Position numbers and translations under genes: made by a program. From NCBI RefSeq assembly GCF_964204645.1, contig NC_134026.1, forward strand, positions 24,818,650 through 24,882,649: DNA of 64,000 nt, written 5' to 3'. The DNA comes from Tubulanus polymorphus. Taxonomy: Eukaryota > Nemertea > Palaeonemertea > Tubulaniformes > Tubulanidae. Each line of letters begins with the position of its first letter. The first letter of the stretch is position 1. Of the stretch, positions 35,650 to 46,714 are shown piece by piece. The notes under the pieces were generated by a model, which was not told the origin of the DNA, searched no databases, and was given only the letters and a program-made list of their open reading frames with translations.

Positions 35650-38600
35650 ATGAAGGTTGTTTTGTTGTGTATGATCGGAATCGGCCTTGCAAGTAAGTCA
35701 GTAATTATACCTGCATTGATATTTTGATAATCGTGAACTGTTTGAAACGGGAACTATTCGACTTTCTTTTAATGTTTACAGCCGGACTTCTGGAGGAATC
35801 GAGCAAGAGAGGTAGGTTCCGCATATGAGAAACGACTCAGTTACACATTTCAACCGAGGAGCAATCTTCCGACAAAACTTCAAAATTTCAACTATGCCAT
35901 TCTGTATTCGAATTCCCCAAATTCCTGATATTTTATCAAATACATGATCTCCATTTTTCACACACGTTTCAGTGTTTCAACCGAATCACGAATTTGTGTT
36001 TGATAATGAAGTGCAAATTGTCACTGGTCTTCCCGAACTTAGTCGTGCCTCGTCTGGTTTGAAAATCAGATCTGTGGTTCGTGTACAATTTCTGGAGGGC
36101 GATCGAGTAGTTTTGAAGGTATCTTTTTCAACTCTTATTTCTTCCACGGTTGCACTCGTTAGTTCCTCCCTGTATTTACTAAAAAGTTGACCAATTGTTA
36201 TGAGTGCCTTTAAAGTGATCGGAAATGTAAACGTATTGCAATTCTTCTTAAGATGACCGCACCACGTATCTACATATTGAATAGAGAAATTCCAACTCAT
36301 CAAACGATCTCTAGTCTGCTACCAGACAGAATCTTCATGGAACTTACTGAATCAATTGCTGAAAAGCTCCGAGCCGATTTGATCAAACCAGTATCATGCA
36401 GGTAGACCAGAATGTACAGCCGATGAGATATCTGTTGGAAGTATGGAATGTATGAAATAATCACTTAATTTTCGTTTCAGATTCGTTGATGGAGCCGTGA
36501 GTGACGTACATGTATCCGAGGGAGATGCCATTTGGTCAGTGAATATAAAAAAAGCACTTCTCAGCCTTTTACAAGTTGATCTCGAAGGAGAAAATACCAT
36601 AGCTGATCAGAACATCCACGCTCATTTATACAAAAAGTCCTTCTCCAAACATTCGGAATTTAAGGCTTTCAAAGTTATGGAGGTATCTTTCGATTTTTAG
36701 ATGTCTACTTTTAAAGATTTTGGACATTTTGAAAATGGCAACTTATTTGGTATCATTCGTTACAGGAAAGCACGGTTGGAAGCTGCGAAACGTTCTACAG
36801 TCAATGGGCGGCCCCAGTGATGTCTGGAGCTGATAGCGGATTGATGGTCGTGAATCTAACTAAAACTGTTGATCACAATCGTTGTTCAAGCGTTCCACTC
36901 ATGGAGAAATCCAATATCAAAGGACGCAACTGTAACGACATTCCGTGCGCAAATGTAAGAAGTGGACACAATTCATTTCCATGAATTACATTTTAGACAA
37001 TCCTTAATCTAAAGCTATTTAACTTAAAACAATTTGATTTCATATAGAAAGCATGGATCGTCAAACCAGGTACCACAATTCATTACAAATTGTACAAATC
37101 TGGCCGAAAATTTATGGTTGATACGGCTGAAGTCAGGAGTCAACTAGTTTTAAGTCCTGTCAATGATAAGATGGGAAGCATCACTACGTTCATACAGTAA
37201 GTATAGTGCGCTTTTTACTGCATCCATAATCAAACAGTTCTTATTTTAAACGTTGATTCTATGCCCCAATCTTTCAGTCAATCTACCAGACTTACTGCCA
37301 TTCACACTATCAGCAGACCGATCTCAGTGCCAACCATGAAACCTGCATCTGAAGGACTCAGAATGATCATACCTGGAATCATGGGGGCAACGGTTCCTAT
37401 GCAAGCACCATCGGCTACAGTCACCGAAGTATTATATTTTGAAGATATATAAATGTCCCCGAATAGATTGCAATTTTTACAAAACATGCATTTTCTGTTT
37501 AAAGATTGAAAGGATTATCCGCTTGATATCAGCATTACCTGAAACAGAGTTACCCAAACCTGAATGGATCATAACTTTGATCAAGGAATTGAGAAAATGC
37601 CCGCTCACTACCCTCAACAGCTTGATCAAACCTTATTTACAACCAAGCATTGAAAATCCCTCCCACATGAGAGTCAGGTTCGTATTTGGATAAGATGTGA
37701 TATGAAATGAGATTTGAAAAAGAGATAAACATTTTCTGAACGTAATGCAAATTTCTCTCAATATCAGACGTATTGTCTTAAACCTGCTGCCAACATTGAG
37801 AACTATGCCAGCTCTTCGACTGATCAAAGCAAGCATTCAAAGTCAACTGATCAAAGACGCCAGTGAAATGTCGTTCATCCTGAGTACCATTCCTGTTACA
37901 TATGAGCCTATGCCAGAATACATCACCGAGATATTGGTACAGTTCGCATCGTCTCCTTCATGGTGTTAACTTAAGATGATTTGATCTCATTTGTAGTTTT
38001 GTTTTACAGGCCATCTGCAAAGATCCATCGGTTATGAAGCAAGTACAACCAAAACAAACTTGTTGGTTGGCAGCGGGAGCTCTTATTCACCGATTAGTAA
38101 TCAGTAATCAGCCAAGACCTAGCTCATCCGACATCCATCAGAGACATTTTGGCAATATTCTTGTAGAAGGGCAGATCACAGCACAAAGATTGAATGCGCT
38201 GAAACGGCATTACAGCCAAGAGATCCTTGCTTTATTCCGCGCAGCTCAATCCGAACCTGAGCGTCTATTGGCACTGAAAGTAATCGGAAATTCTGGATTA
38301 GTTGAACTTGTTCCATACGTTGAGAAGACTATTGCTGACATGAATGCACCAAAAATCTTGCGCGTTAAGGCTATGTACGCGTTACCACAAATGGCAAAAT
38401 TCATTCCACGAAAGGTTGGCTAATGTAGTTCAGATTCAGCCGATCAAATTAAATCTGATGAATACATTTGTTTACTTAATTTATATTCGATTTTAGATCC
38501 AGTCAATTTTGATGCCATACCTGCTAAACCCCGTAGAACCGACGGAATTGAGAATTGCCGCTTACTCGATGATTATGGAAACTGAACCAGAGTTTGCGCT

Positions 38601-41600
38601 GATAGAGACTGTCGCCAATAATCTGCGCAAGGAGCAAAATCTCCATGTTGCCTCCTACATCTACAATCACATGAAACATGTTTCACGATCAACACAACCT
38701 TGCTATCAATCACTGTATGCAAAAGACCACTAGGCCTACATATTCTTGTTCCTGATAAATTTGAATGATTTAACTAATCCCTTTTATCTTCTTACAGAGC
38801 TGTGAAGTTAAAACGCGCTCTCCACTTCGCTAAACCAATTGCATTGAACATTCTATTGCCACAACGGATTCATCTTCCTTATAACTTTGGTAAAATACCA
38901 TCTGCTTCATCCTAATTCCTAATAATGAATCGTCAAAAAATTATATATCCTTTGATAACGATACCTGTTTATACATTTTCAGAAAAACTTGGTTTTTCTG
39001 CCGCGCTTGATATGACGCTAATCTCGACAACGAAATCATTCCTACCTCAATCTGGAAATATCAAGATAAAGACTTATATGCTGGGTCATTCTGTCGATCT
39101 TTTCTCTGTAAGTTAAATCGATTTTGCAATTACCTCAAGTAAGAAGGTTTATTTCAGTTATGTTTACGACTTTGAAAATTTGTATCTTATACAGGCTAGC
39201 TTATACACGGAGGGTCTTCAAAATATGTTAGAAAAACTGATAGGACCATACGGGTCCGTACACAAATCTAAATCAATTTTGGACGTTTTGAAACCACGAG
39301 GAAAACGTAGTATTTCTCCAGAAGATGAACTCAACAATATTAGAAACAAGGTATACTGTGCTCAAAGTATTAATTTTTAATGATAAAAAGGAAATATAGC
39401 AATGGGTTTTTTCTCAGGTGAATATGAAATCAGTGAAACAAGAAGAGTTCAAAGGTGCCATGTATGTCAGCATGTTTGGTCATGACCTGAGAATGTTCAC
39501 AATGGATAAAGAAGTGGTCCGTACTATTTTCGAATCCGGAAAAATTAGAATCGGCAATATTGAGTCTGAATTGAGAAATGGAAAATCATGGAATGTCGAA
39601 AAGACTATGGTTCTCGAAGATGCAATGGTTAAAGTCCCGACATTCGTTGGTCTGCCAGTTTCCCTGAATCTAACTGCATTGGCCCATCTCGAGTTGAAAA
39701 GTCAGGTGTCATTGAGAGTTGAACCAAGTATTTTTAAGGAAAAACGGACACAAGCAATGCCACAATTTGCCAAGGCCACAATTATTGCTAAACCTAAGTA
39801 ATTAATTAAATGTGACGTATCAAAATCGCTTTGAATGATAATTTGTTGATTGTAAGTTAAATGAACTGCCATTTCTTTTCCAAGTTTGGTTACTGATGTC
39901 GAGTTGACGATGGGAGTTGCCATTCCATTCTTGCGTGCTGGAACAAAAGCTACCGTTCAATTACTGAGTAATACTCCTATCAATGCTGAAGTCAAGTACA
40001 CATGGGCTACTAGAAAGATTGAAATTAGTGTTCCAACAATTCAACAGGTACCAACCAACTTCCAACTAACTACGTTTGAGATCTGTGGTGGAAACATCTC
40101 GCTTGGTTCATCTATGTATTCATATTTAGGAATTACGACTAATTGATCTTCATGTAAAACCAGTAACTTTTGTTGAGACGATCACACCTGGATACTCAGG
40201 AGCTCATAAATCTGTAGATATAAAAGATATCGTATCTCAGGGAAGCAATCCTGCATGGCAAATTCAACCTGAAAATCTATACTCCACTCAAAAGGTAGTT
40301 ATTCGCCATATTTACCGTATCAATCATTAGAATACTATTGATTAGATTTAATCCATTTCTTTCGTTCGGATTAGAAAACCATGTCGTTTGGAAAGAACTC
40401 ACTCGGAATTGAATTTGTTGCTGAAATAGAGGCAACGTCACGACCAGATGCTAGTCTCAGCGAGAAGATTTGCCCATGGACTGGAATGAAATCAATGCGC
40501 ATCTTCGCCCGTCCTGGTCACATGACACCGGAAAAGATCGTTATCGAATCAACCTGTAACCCATCTTCGGTACCAATGCAACAGTCGAGTCAATCAAGCC
40601 AATCCGGTGAATCAGAATCGACCGGTCAATCCAGTTGGTCATGGCTTTGGTCAACAAGTGGAGAGAAATCTGAAAGTACCGAAGATCAAATAAATCCAGC
40701 AGCCGGTTCTACACAATCCAGCTGGAAAAAAACCAATGTCGAAGCCGCCGTCAAAATAATGGGAATTAGAAATGGACAAACCGAACGATACGTTAAACTA
40801 GAAATGAACATTCATTCAGCGGGAGCTTTGACGAAGAATATCAGAGTGAACATCATCCGCAGTCCTCTTCCAAACTACGCAGCGACTCCATTTAAGGTAA
40901 ATCTATAGATGCATTTCAATGTATTTCTCATGTTTGAAATTTGAATATTTGATAGAAATGAACGATATGTTCATCAAAAATTTGTTTTAGATTTGTGCTA
41001 AAGGGGTTTATCGACATCCACAATTACCAGTTCCAACGTTTACGCAACCTCTACCAGCTAGCGAAATCAGCCGAACAATGACTTGGGAGTATATGTGGGG
41101 AGAGGAATGTACTGATAGCAAGAAGATCTGGATGCAGGTAACGAAAAGTTTTATAGTTTATACTCTTTATTTGACGCAATCATTGCATAAATCAATCGTA
41201 GGTGCACTCCATGCACCTCCAAATTAACAAGTAATCAAAGTATGATGATTTGTCTCAACAATATCAGATAGTGGTGGTTACAAGTATTTGAATTTAATCT
41301 AACATCGTAGGTGCATTTCGAGAAATCGCAAGAACAGCAAGAGTTCGAGCAGAAAAGATTGTTCGAAAGTTTACCGGAATATCAAATTTGTCAAAAGGAA
41401 AGACGCGCAGGAAGCATCCTAGCTCCATCATGTATGAGACTGAAGAAGTTCATGTATGCTTTGAATCAAATGAAAGTTGAGATTCACTATCCCATAACTG
41501 AGGTATGTTTTGTTTTTGTTTTGTGTGGAAATTCAAGGGGTTTTGAGTATAGATTTATCATATCTTTTTTTAAACATATTCAGGTTCCACTTCCTTTGTG

Positions 41601-42838
41601 GAGAGTTGCCCATGTTGCTCGTCACTACCTAAGAAACTGGCTGTTTGCCAGATCCTGGATCCGTGATACTGGAATTTCGAATACACCGGGACAGGTTGTG
41701 ATACATGCCAAGTTCTTGCCCGAAATGTACAAGGTAAGCCTCGATAAGCTTCTTTCTTCTTTTTGCTTTATGAAAAGCTACAAAATTGTGTGACCCCTCG
41801 AACAATGTTTGTTTCTAGACGTATTGGAAACTGCAAACACCAACAGCAGTAGAGGAATACAGCCACATCCCAATGATGTTCGACCCTACGGCCCTAATAC
41901 CCTCCAGCCATCCGTACGAGTATAATGTTCTGTGGAAACACCTTTCTAACTTCCGATTACCCGCTAAATGTCAACTGACCGCAGCTAATGAAGTGATGAC
42001 GTTTGATGGAATGTTCGCTAAGGTTCCTTCGGTTCCGTGTGAAATGGTTCTTGCAGCTGATGCAACTCCACAACCGAAAATGGCTGTCACTGCTACAATC
42101 GTTCCGCAATCAAATATGAAGGTAACCATTTTCATTGTTAATTTGAATATTGTGATGAGAGTTTCATTAATGGATAATGAATAAGTTTCATTAAGTTGAT
42201 GGCTATATTTTTGGAAATTTGAATTTCGTTTCAGATAGTGAAGGTGATTGTTGATGGACGTATTATCGTTGTTCGTCCATCCCAAAGTTCAACGGTTTCC
42301 CCTGTTATAGAAATCAATGGTGAACCAATATCTATCCTCAGAGAACAAACATTCATCATCCGCCGTCAACCGAATAATCCTAGGTAACCTTCATCAATTA
42401 TTTCGTCGTGTGTCTTAGCTTCCGTGATGACACAGAGTAGTTCGATTGTTCGATTGTCTTTCTTTCAGCTCTAGGATTATCTTGTCAATTCGAATCAGTA
42501 AAGCTGGTGTCGTCGTCATCAACAGCCAAATTTCCCTACTTACCGTAAAAACAAACCTCAAGGACGTAATTGTTAAAGTAAATAAATTTCTTATTCTATT
42601 GTGCTTTCATTCCAAACTTAATTGTTTCATATTAACCGATGTTGAATATTGTTTTTTGTAGCCTTCGCCATTCTGGTTCTCGAACATCAGAGGTTTGTGC
42701 GGAGATTTCAATATGGAGAAAACGGCTGACATGAGTAAACCAACCGGTGAACCTGTCTGGAAACCAGAAGTCTTTGTGCATAGCTGGTTTTTGCCAAGTC
42801 AGCGTTGCACTGTAGCTCCAGTTGCACCCGCCATGTAA
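35650..42838 (+). CDS. Vitellogenin-like large lipid transfer protein, copy A
   Basis: Secreted yolk lipoprotein precursor. 26 exons: 35650-35692, 35782-35811, 35973-36118, 36253-36401, 36481-36682, 36766-36954, 37048-37196, 37278-37428, 37505-37677, 37768-37936, 38010-38414, 38497-38714, 38798-38889, 38983-39107, 39195-39350, 39418-39797, 39885-40047, 40130-40294, 40375-40896, 40991-41137, 41311-41502, 41584-41733, 41819-42121, 42235-42383, 42469-42577, 42662-42838; 1617 residues. Signal peptide MKVVLLCMIGIGLA. The N-terminal lipovitellin domain (about 25-750) has GLPELSRASSGLK and paired Cys. A furin-type site RGKR (782-785) precedes the DUF1943-like part. A Ser-rich, phosvitin-like stretch spans about 1098-1150, and a C-terminal von Willebrand D segment carries GLCG at 1570. 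Frame and phases close throughout. Apolipophorin-type function is an alternative. Confidence 0.9.
35650..42838 (+). repeat. Left arm of an inverted gene duplication
   Basis: Pairs with 46715-54078 in opposite orientation. Exon number, exon lengths (all but the last) and intron phases are the same. Identity is very high from the middle of exon 16 to exon 26 including introns, high in exons 6-7 and 9-11, and low in exons 1-4, late 11, 12-15 and their introns. Confidence 0.9.
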
Positions 42839-43602
42839 ATCGAAGGCAGTCAATGGATTCAAGGCGGATGTGACTTATTCTCTTTCCTTTTCGAATTTGA
42901 TCAGTTGTGAAATACACTATTCTTCTGCCAAAAAGATTATCCAACGTTATACGATTTTTATGGGTTAATAAATTCATTTCATATCCTTATCCTCATGCGT
43001 CGAATATTCATATTTTTGAATTAATGCAGCTCATCCAAGAATTCATTTACGGTACAATAGCTACAGGAAAATTTAGTACGTTATCATCGAACTCGACTGG
43101 CGAAAATACAAAGTAATTGAAGCTGTGGATATATCTCTAGAAAATCCTTTATTCCGTACGATTGCAAATAGACAAACAAGATGCGATGTATTAGAAATAC
43201 AATGGTTTACGATGTAATGCCGATTCGTTTCACCAATAGTTCCCATCGCACCAACATGATTTATATCGTTTTCCGGGCTGGAGCGTCAGTTCCAAACTGT
43301 TTTCGCTTCAGCTCTTCATCAGAATGTAAATGATGTTGGTGATAACCATAGCAATTTCATCTGCTTTCACCGTGGCCCAAACGGTACAAAAAAACAATCG
43401 ACGAAATAAGATACCTTGGAACTATTGATGACATGACTTTAAAGCTCGTTACTTGGATTAGTATTATATTTCCATTTCGTCTAGCTAATGCGAATTGTCA
43501 TTCTCGTTTTCACTTTACGACGATATTTAAGTTCATTATGATTTCACTTTTTACAAAATGATAATTTAGACTATATACACAAAGTGCGGATAAGCATAGT
43601 GA
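42839..43602. other. 3' UTRs of vitellogenin A and SELENON
   Basis: Converging genes. A plus-strand AATAAA near 42965-42970 can end vitellogenin A, and a minus-strand AATAAA at 43153-43148 can end SELENON. The minus-strand UTR holds the candidate SECIS element. Confidence 0.55.
43262..43325 (-). promoter_or_regulatory. Candidate SECIS element, type II
   Basis: In SELENON mRNA sense: ATGA at 43319-43316, 12 bases, then AAAA. A helix pairs GCTGAAGCG with CGCTCCAGC (one mismatch). After the AAAA a ministem CAGTT/AACTG with loop TGG follows, and a 3' GGAA supplies the GA partner of the core. An unpaired AA below an extra ministem is the type II SECIS layout. The basal helix is weak. Position in the 3' UTR, about 280 nt after the stop, is correct. 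Confidence 0.55.
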
Positions 43603-45821
43603 CTATGATTGAACGGCAACTTTGCCAGCTTTATCAACACCATCCTTTAGAACCTGCATGTACCGATACGTCATGCGATCACCGAGACTAAAGAGAAAGA
43701 AAAATACATCGTTAATGAATCAGCTGTTTGATTTACCAAGACTAGACATAACTGACTAACATACCCATCATAATAAGTGTTTTCGGATTCCATATTTTCT
43801 TGGTCACCGAACAATATGTCATTTAAGTTGGCATCATGGACGATCGTTCCATTCGGTAAATGCACCATGATCTGAACCGGGAACCTAGAGAGGTATTCAC
43901 ATGCTCATTGTGAATATAAATCACTGAATAACTCTGAAATCTATATGGATTTTTGGGCACTCACTTGTACGTATCCAAACTTCCGTTTATTCGTTCTTTT
44001 ACTTCTGCTGGTGTTGTCTTATCGTCTCGGAGTTTCTCCAGATCGACGACTAGAGACCAGCTGCTAACAAACTTCTCCGTGAGAAGTTTCTGGATGGGCG
44101 GACTCTCCAGCGGGCCATGTCGGAGAGTTCGCCCTGAACCTATGAAATATGGGAGAGTGTTAAGAAGAAAATAACAGATAGTAACACATATCATATTGCG
44201 ATTATCTTACCTCAGCAGGACTGGTCATCGAGAGCACCCCACATTATAATAGAATGCATCAGCTTATTTTCAGCTTTTGCTCGAGATAGCGCTTCGGGAA
44301 ATTCGAGATATTCAACTTGCTTAAATGGATATAATGCTTTTTCCATATCCCTATCAGCCTCCTTCTGCGATATTTCCTCTGTCCATCTGAGTTGGGGTGG
44401 TGCTTGGATACTGTCTGGTGTATCACTATCCTTATTTTCTGTGGACGGTGCCATCGATTCTAGCTCCATCTGCGGCATATAACCAATCTCTACTTGCATA
44501 CCTTCGTGTTCACTCGGACCACTTAACCATTCCATATCTATGTAGAAAAGAACAATTTTCAACGCTATAAGAATCTTGTTTAATGACGGACATGAATGTA
44601 CGTAGTTTATGGAGAATGTGTCACATCTTACCGACGTTCAAGTTCTTTTTTGCAGGTACATACATATGGAAATATTCTATATGACTATAATCCTTTGATA
44701 TGATGAGATTGCCCGTGAAGTATGCCGGAGTAAACCAAAATGGCCATGCCGGTGGTTCATTGATTTGGAATTCTGCGTGGATTCTAAAACATATCGGTTG
44801 GAATATTAACAACTTAGGAGCATCTGGAAAAGTGCTCAATATCTCATTTTGCATGGCTTTTTCGAACATTTAAGGAGGCTAATCATAATATCTTCTCAAA
44901 TTTGCTTAGTGCAAAATGCATTAATCTTGAGATGCTCACCTGAAGGTAATATCAAGATATTTATCATTTTGCGCACGAACAACACCAACTGCTCCCTGTG
45001 GCGCGAATCTCATCACAGTGAAGGCATTGGGATGAAACATCTTTAGCATTTCTGTGATGAAGTATTGGTCTCCGACAGGAATCGGTGCGTAATACCGATT
45101 ACTTGAATATGTATCTTTATCAGCACGATATATATGCCATACTTTACTAACCCGAGGGACGCGTGTTTTTGGGAGCAATGCGTCGAATTTGAAAGTATCA
45201 AATACGGCAGTCTCGTTCTGGACGGTTTTCCATTCTTTCAATCCGGTAATTATCAAAGGATCGGTCTAAAATATACGTTACCCCAATCAACGACACAATG
45301 TCTTGAAAATATTTGTGAGAAACAAGAAACCTAGTTCATATGCTTCGTGGGGAAAATAGTTGGATTCTTACCGCAAAACCTCCTGTAATATCATCTTGGT
45401 ATGCCTTCATTGTTTCCATGATTAACGGCTTGAAAGAGGTTTTTAGGGTAATATATTCATTTTTATCACTTCCCTTGTGTATGTCACTATGTGGAATCTA
45501 TAGAAAATGTGTTGCTTGTTAAAACATCCTTTATCCCAAACGGTTAACAGATTTGTACCATTTTCGAAGCTATATTACCTGACCAGTTAACTTCTCAAGA
45601 ATGGCACCAAATTCCTCTGGTGATAACTGTCCATCCTCATCAACGTCTAGTGTTGTAAAATAATATGAACCTTGCTGTCCTAGAACTTTCAATGCATCTT
45701 TTCTCTGCTCTTTGCTTTGTTGAAATCCAATACCGGATAATTGTATTATAAGCGACAAAATGGCTATGAAAGCAGCTATGGAAGCTACAGTTAAAGCTGA
45801 TATTCCTGCAGAGGTCACCAT
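43603..45821 (-). CDS. SELENON: Selenoprotein N, with in-frame TGA read as selenocysteine
   Basis: ER membrane selenoprotein that controls redox and calcium handling (SERCA regulation in vertebrates). Exons: 45821-45579, 45497-45372, 45265-44940, 44783-44632, 44537-44211, 44139-43965, 43884-43765, 43687-43603; 517 residues. It starts with a hydrophobic anchor ([20 protein letters not shown]) after a short luminal/cytosolic head, then one EF-hand ([13 protein letters not shown]). Conserved SELENON segments follow: [49 protein letters not shown] and [22 protein letters not shown]. The Sec codon TGA is 44214-44212, one base before the donor at 44210. Upstream in-frame codons to the acceptor at 45864 lack an ATG, so ATG 45821 is used; a non-coding first exon near 46160-46230 is possible. 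It sits between two inverted vitellogenin genes. Confidence 0.94.
44212..44214 (-). other. Selenocysteine (UGA) codon of SELENON
   Basis: The reading frame continues on both sides with conserved SELENON sequence (SC-U-GSGRT), so this TGA is recoding, not a nonsense mutation. Confidence 0.93.
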
Positions 45822-46714
45822 TGGAGGTGGCCCCGCTTTTTTCTTCTTAGTCGACGACGCCTCCTGTAAATATTAATAATTTTCATTCCTTGGTTTTGTA
45901 TATCCTTGGTGATTGCTATAACTCGCATTCAGTTTCAAAGTTGGAAGGTTATACGCGTTCTATGTTGTTGATAGAATATTGTTAAAGTTCTAAAAGAAAA
46001 ACTATACGACGAATTTCAATTTCATTTTGATATTCTGAATTCTTGATATAACGGTAATTTATGAAATTGTGTCGTCGTTGTCAAAATCTAATTATTCTAA
46101 TTTTCAATAGTTTCAATTGATTAATAGAAACAGTTTCAAAGCTAAAAATGTACACAGAACATACCAGCTCGCCGGGGTAGCCTTCAAGCTCTCAGTTCGG
46201 AATTAAACAGCTGAATGAAAATTATGTGTGTAATGTATTTACTTAATAACAACGGAAGTAAATTCAAATATACCACGTGTATTTGGTTGATAAGCAGGGG
46301 CGTTTTTCTCACAGCCAGCTATGGTGTACATGCATTTCCCCACGTGCCATAATCTCGAACCTTATATCCTTATCTTATTACTGCGAATATTATTCGTCTA
46401 CAGGATGAACACTACATTTCTTCGGTATTTTCTAACACAAAAAACTGTCACTTTTTGAGATGGGTTTGCGATTTCATTCAGTCTTCCTCTGGTTTTATGT
46501 ATGACGAATCTAACATCATGTTATCACAAGAACGTTTTCCTCAAAATTGATTAAAACGAATCACACATAATTCATAAACGACATCAGATTTGTTTCATTG
46601 CTTGATAGATATATATTTTATTGAACCATAAGATAGATTGATATACATATACATGCGAAAAGTTATTAGTCCGTTAAGGGTTAGCGCGGGTCTTCTACGG
46701 ATGAATCCTTCGAT
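45822..46714. other. SELENON 5' region and vitellogenin B 3' flank
   Basis: An acceptor at 45864 shows that the SELENON start exon is preceded by an intron. A donor-like site near 46163 suggests a 5' UTR exon above it. No other coding exon seen. The SELENON promoter should lie about 46200-46400. Confidence 0.45.

Noticed and set aside
40048-40129. Open frame running past vitellogenin exon 17 to a stop (and its mirror in copy B) as a truncated protein
   Set aside because: Good GT and AG sites remove this 82-bp intron, and the downstream exon stays in frame in both copies.
44212-44214. In-frame TGA in SELENON as a nonsense mutation
   Set aside because: Conserved sequence continues on both sides at the known selenocysteine site, and a SECIS candidate is present.
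46160-46230. Coding first exon of SELENON
   Set aside because: The frame that would join to the acceptor at 45864 has a TGA and no ATG; a non-coding exon is more likely.
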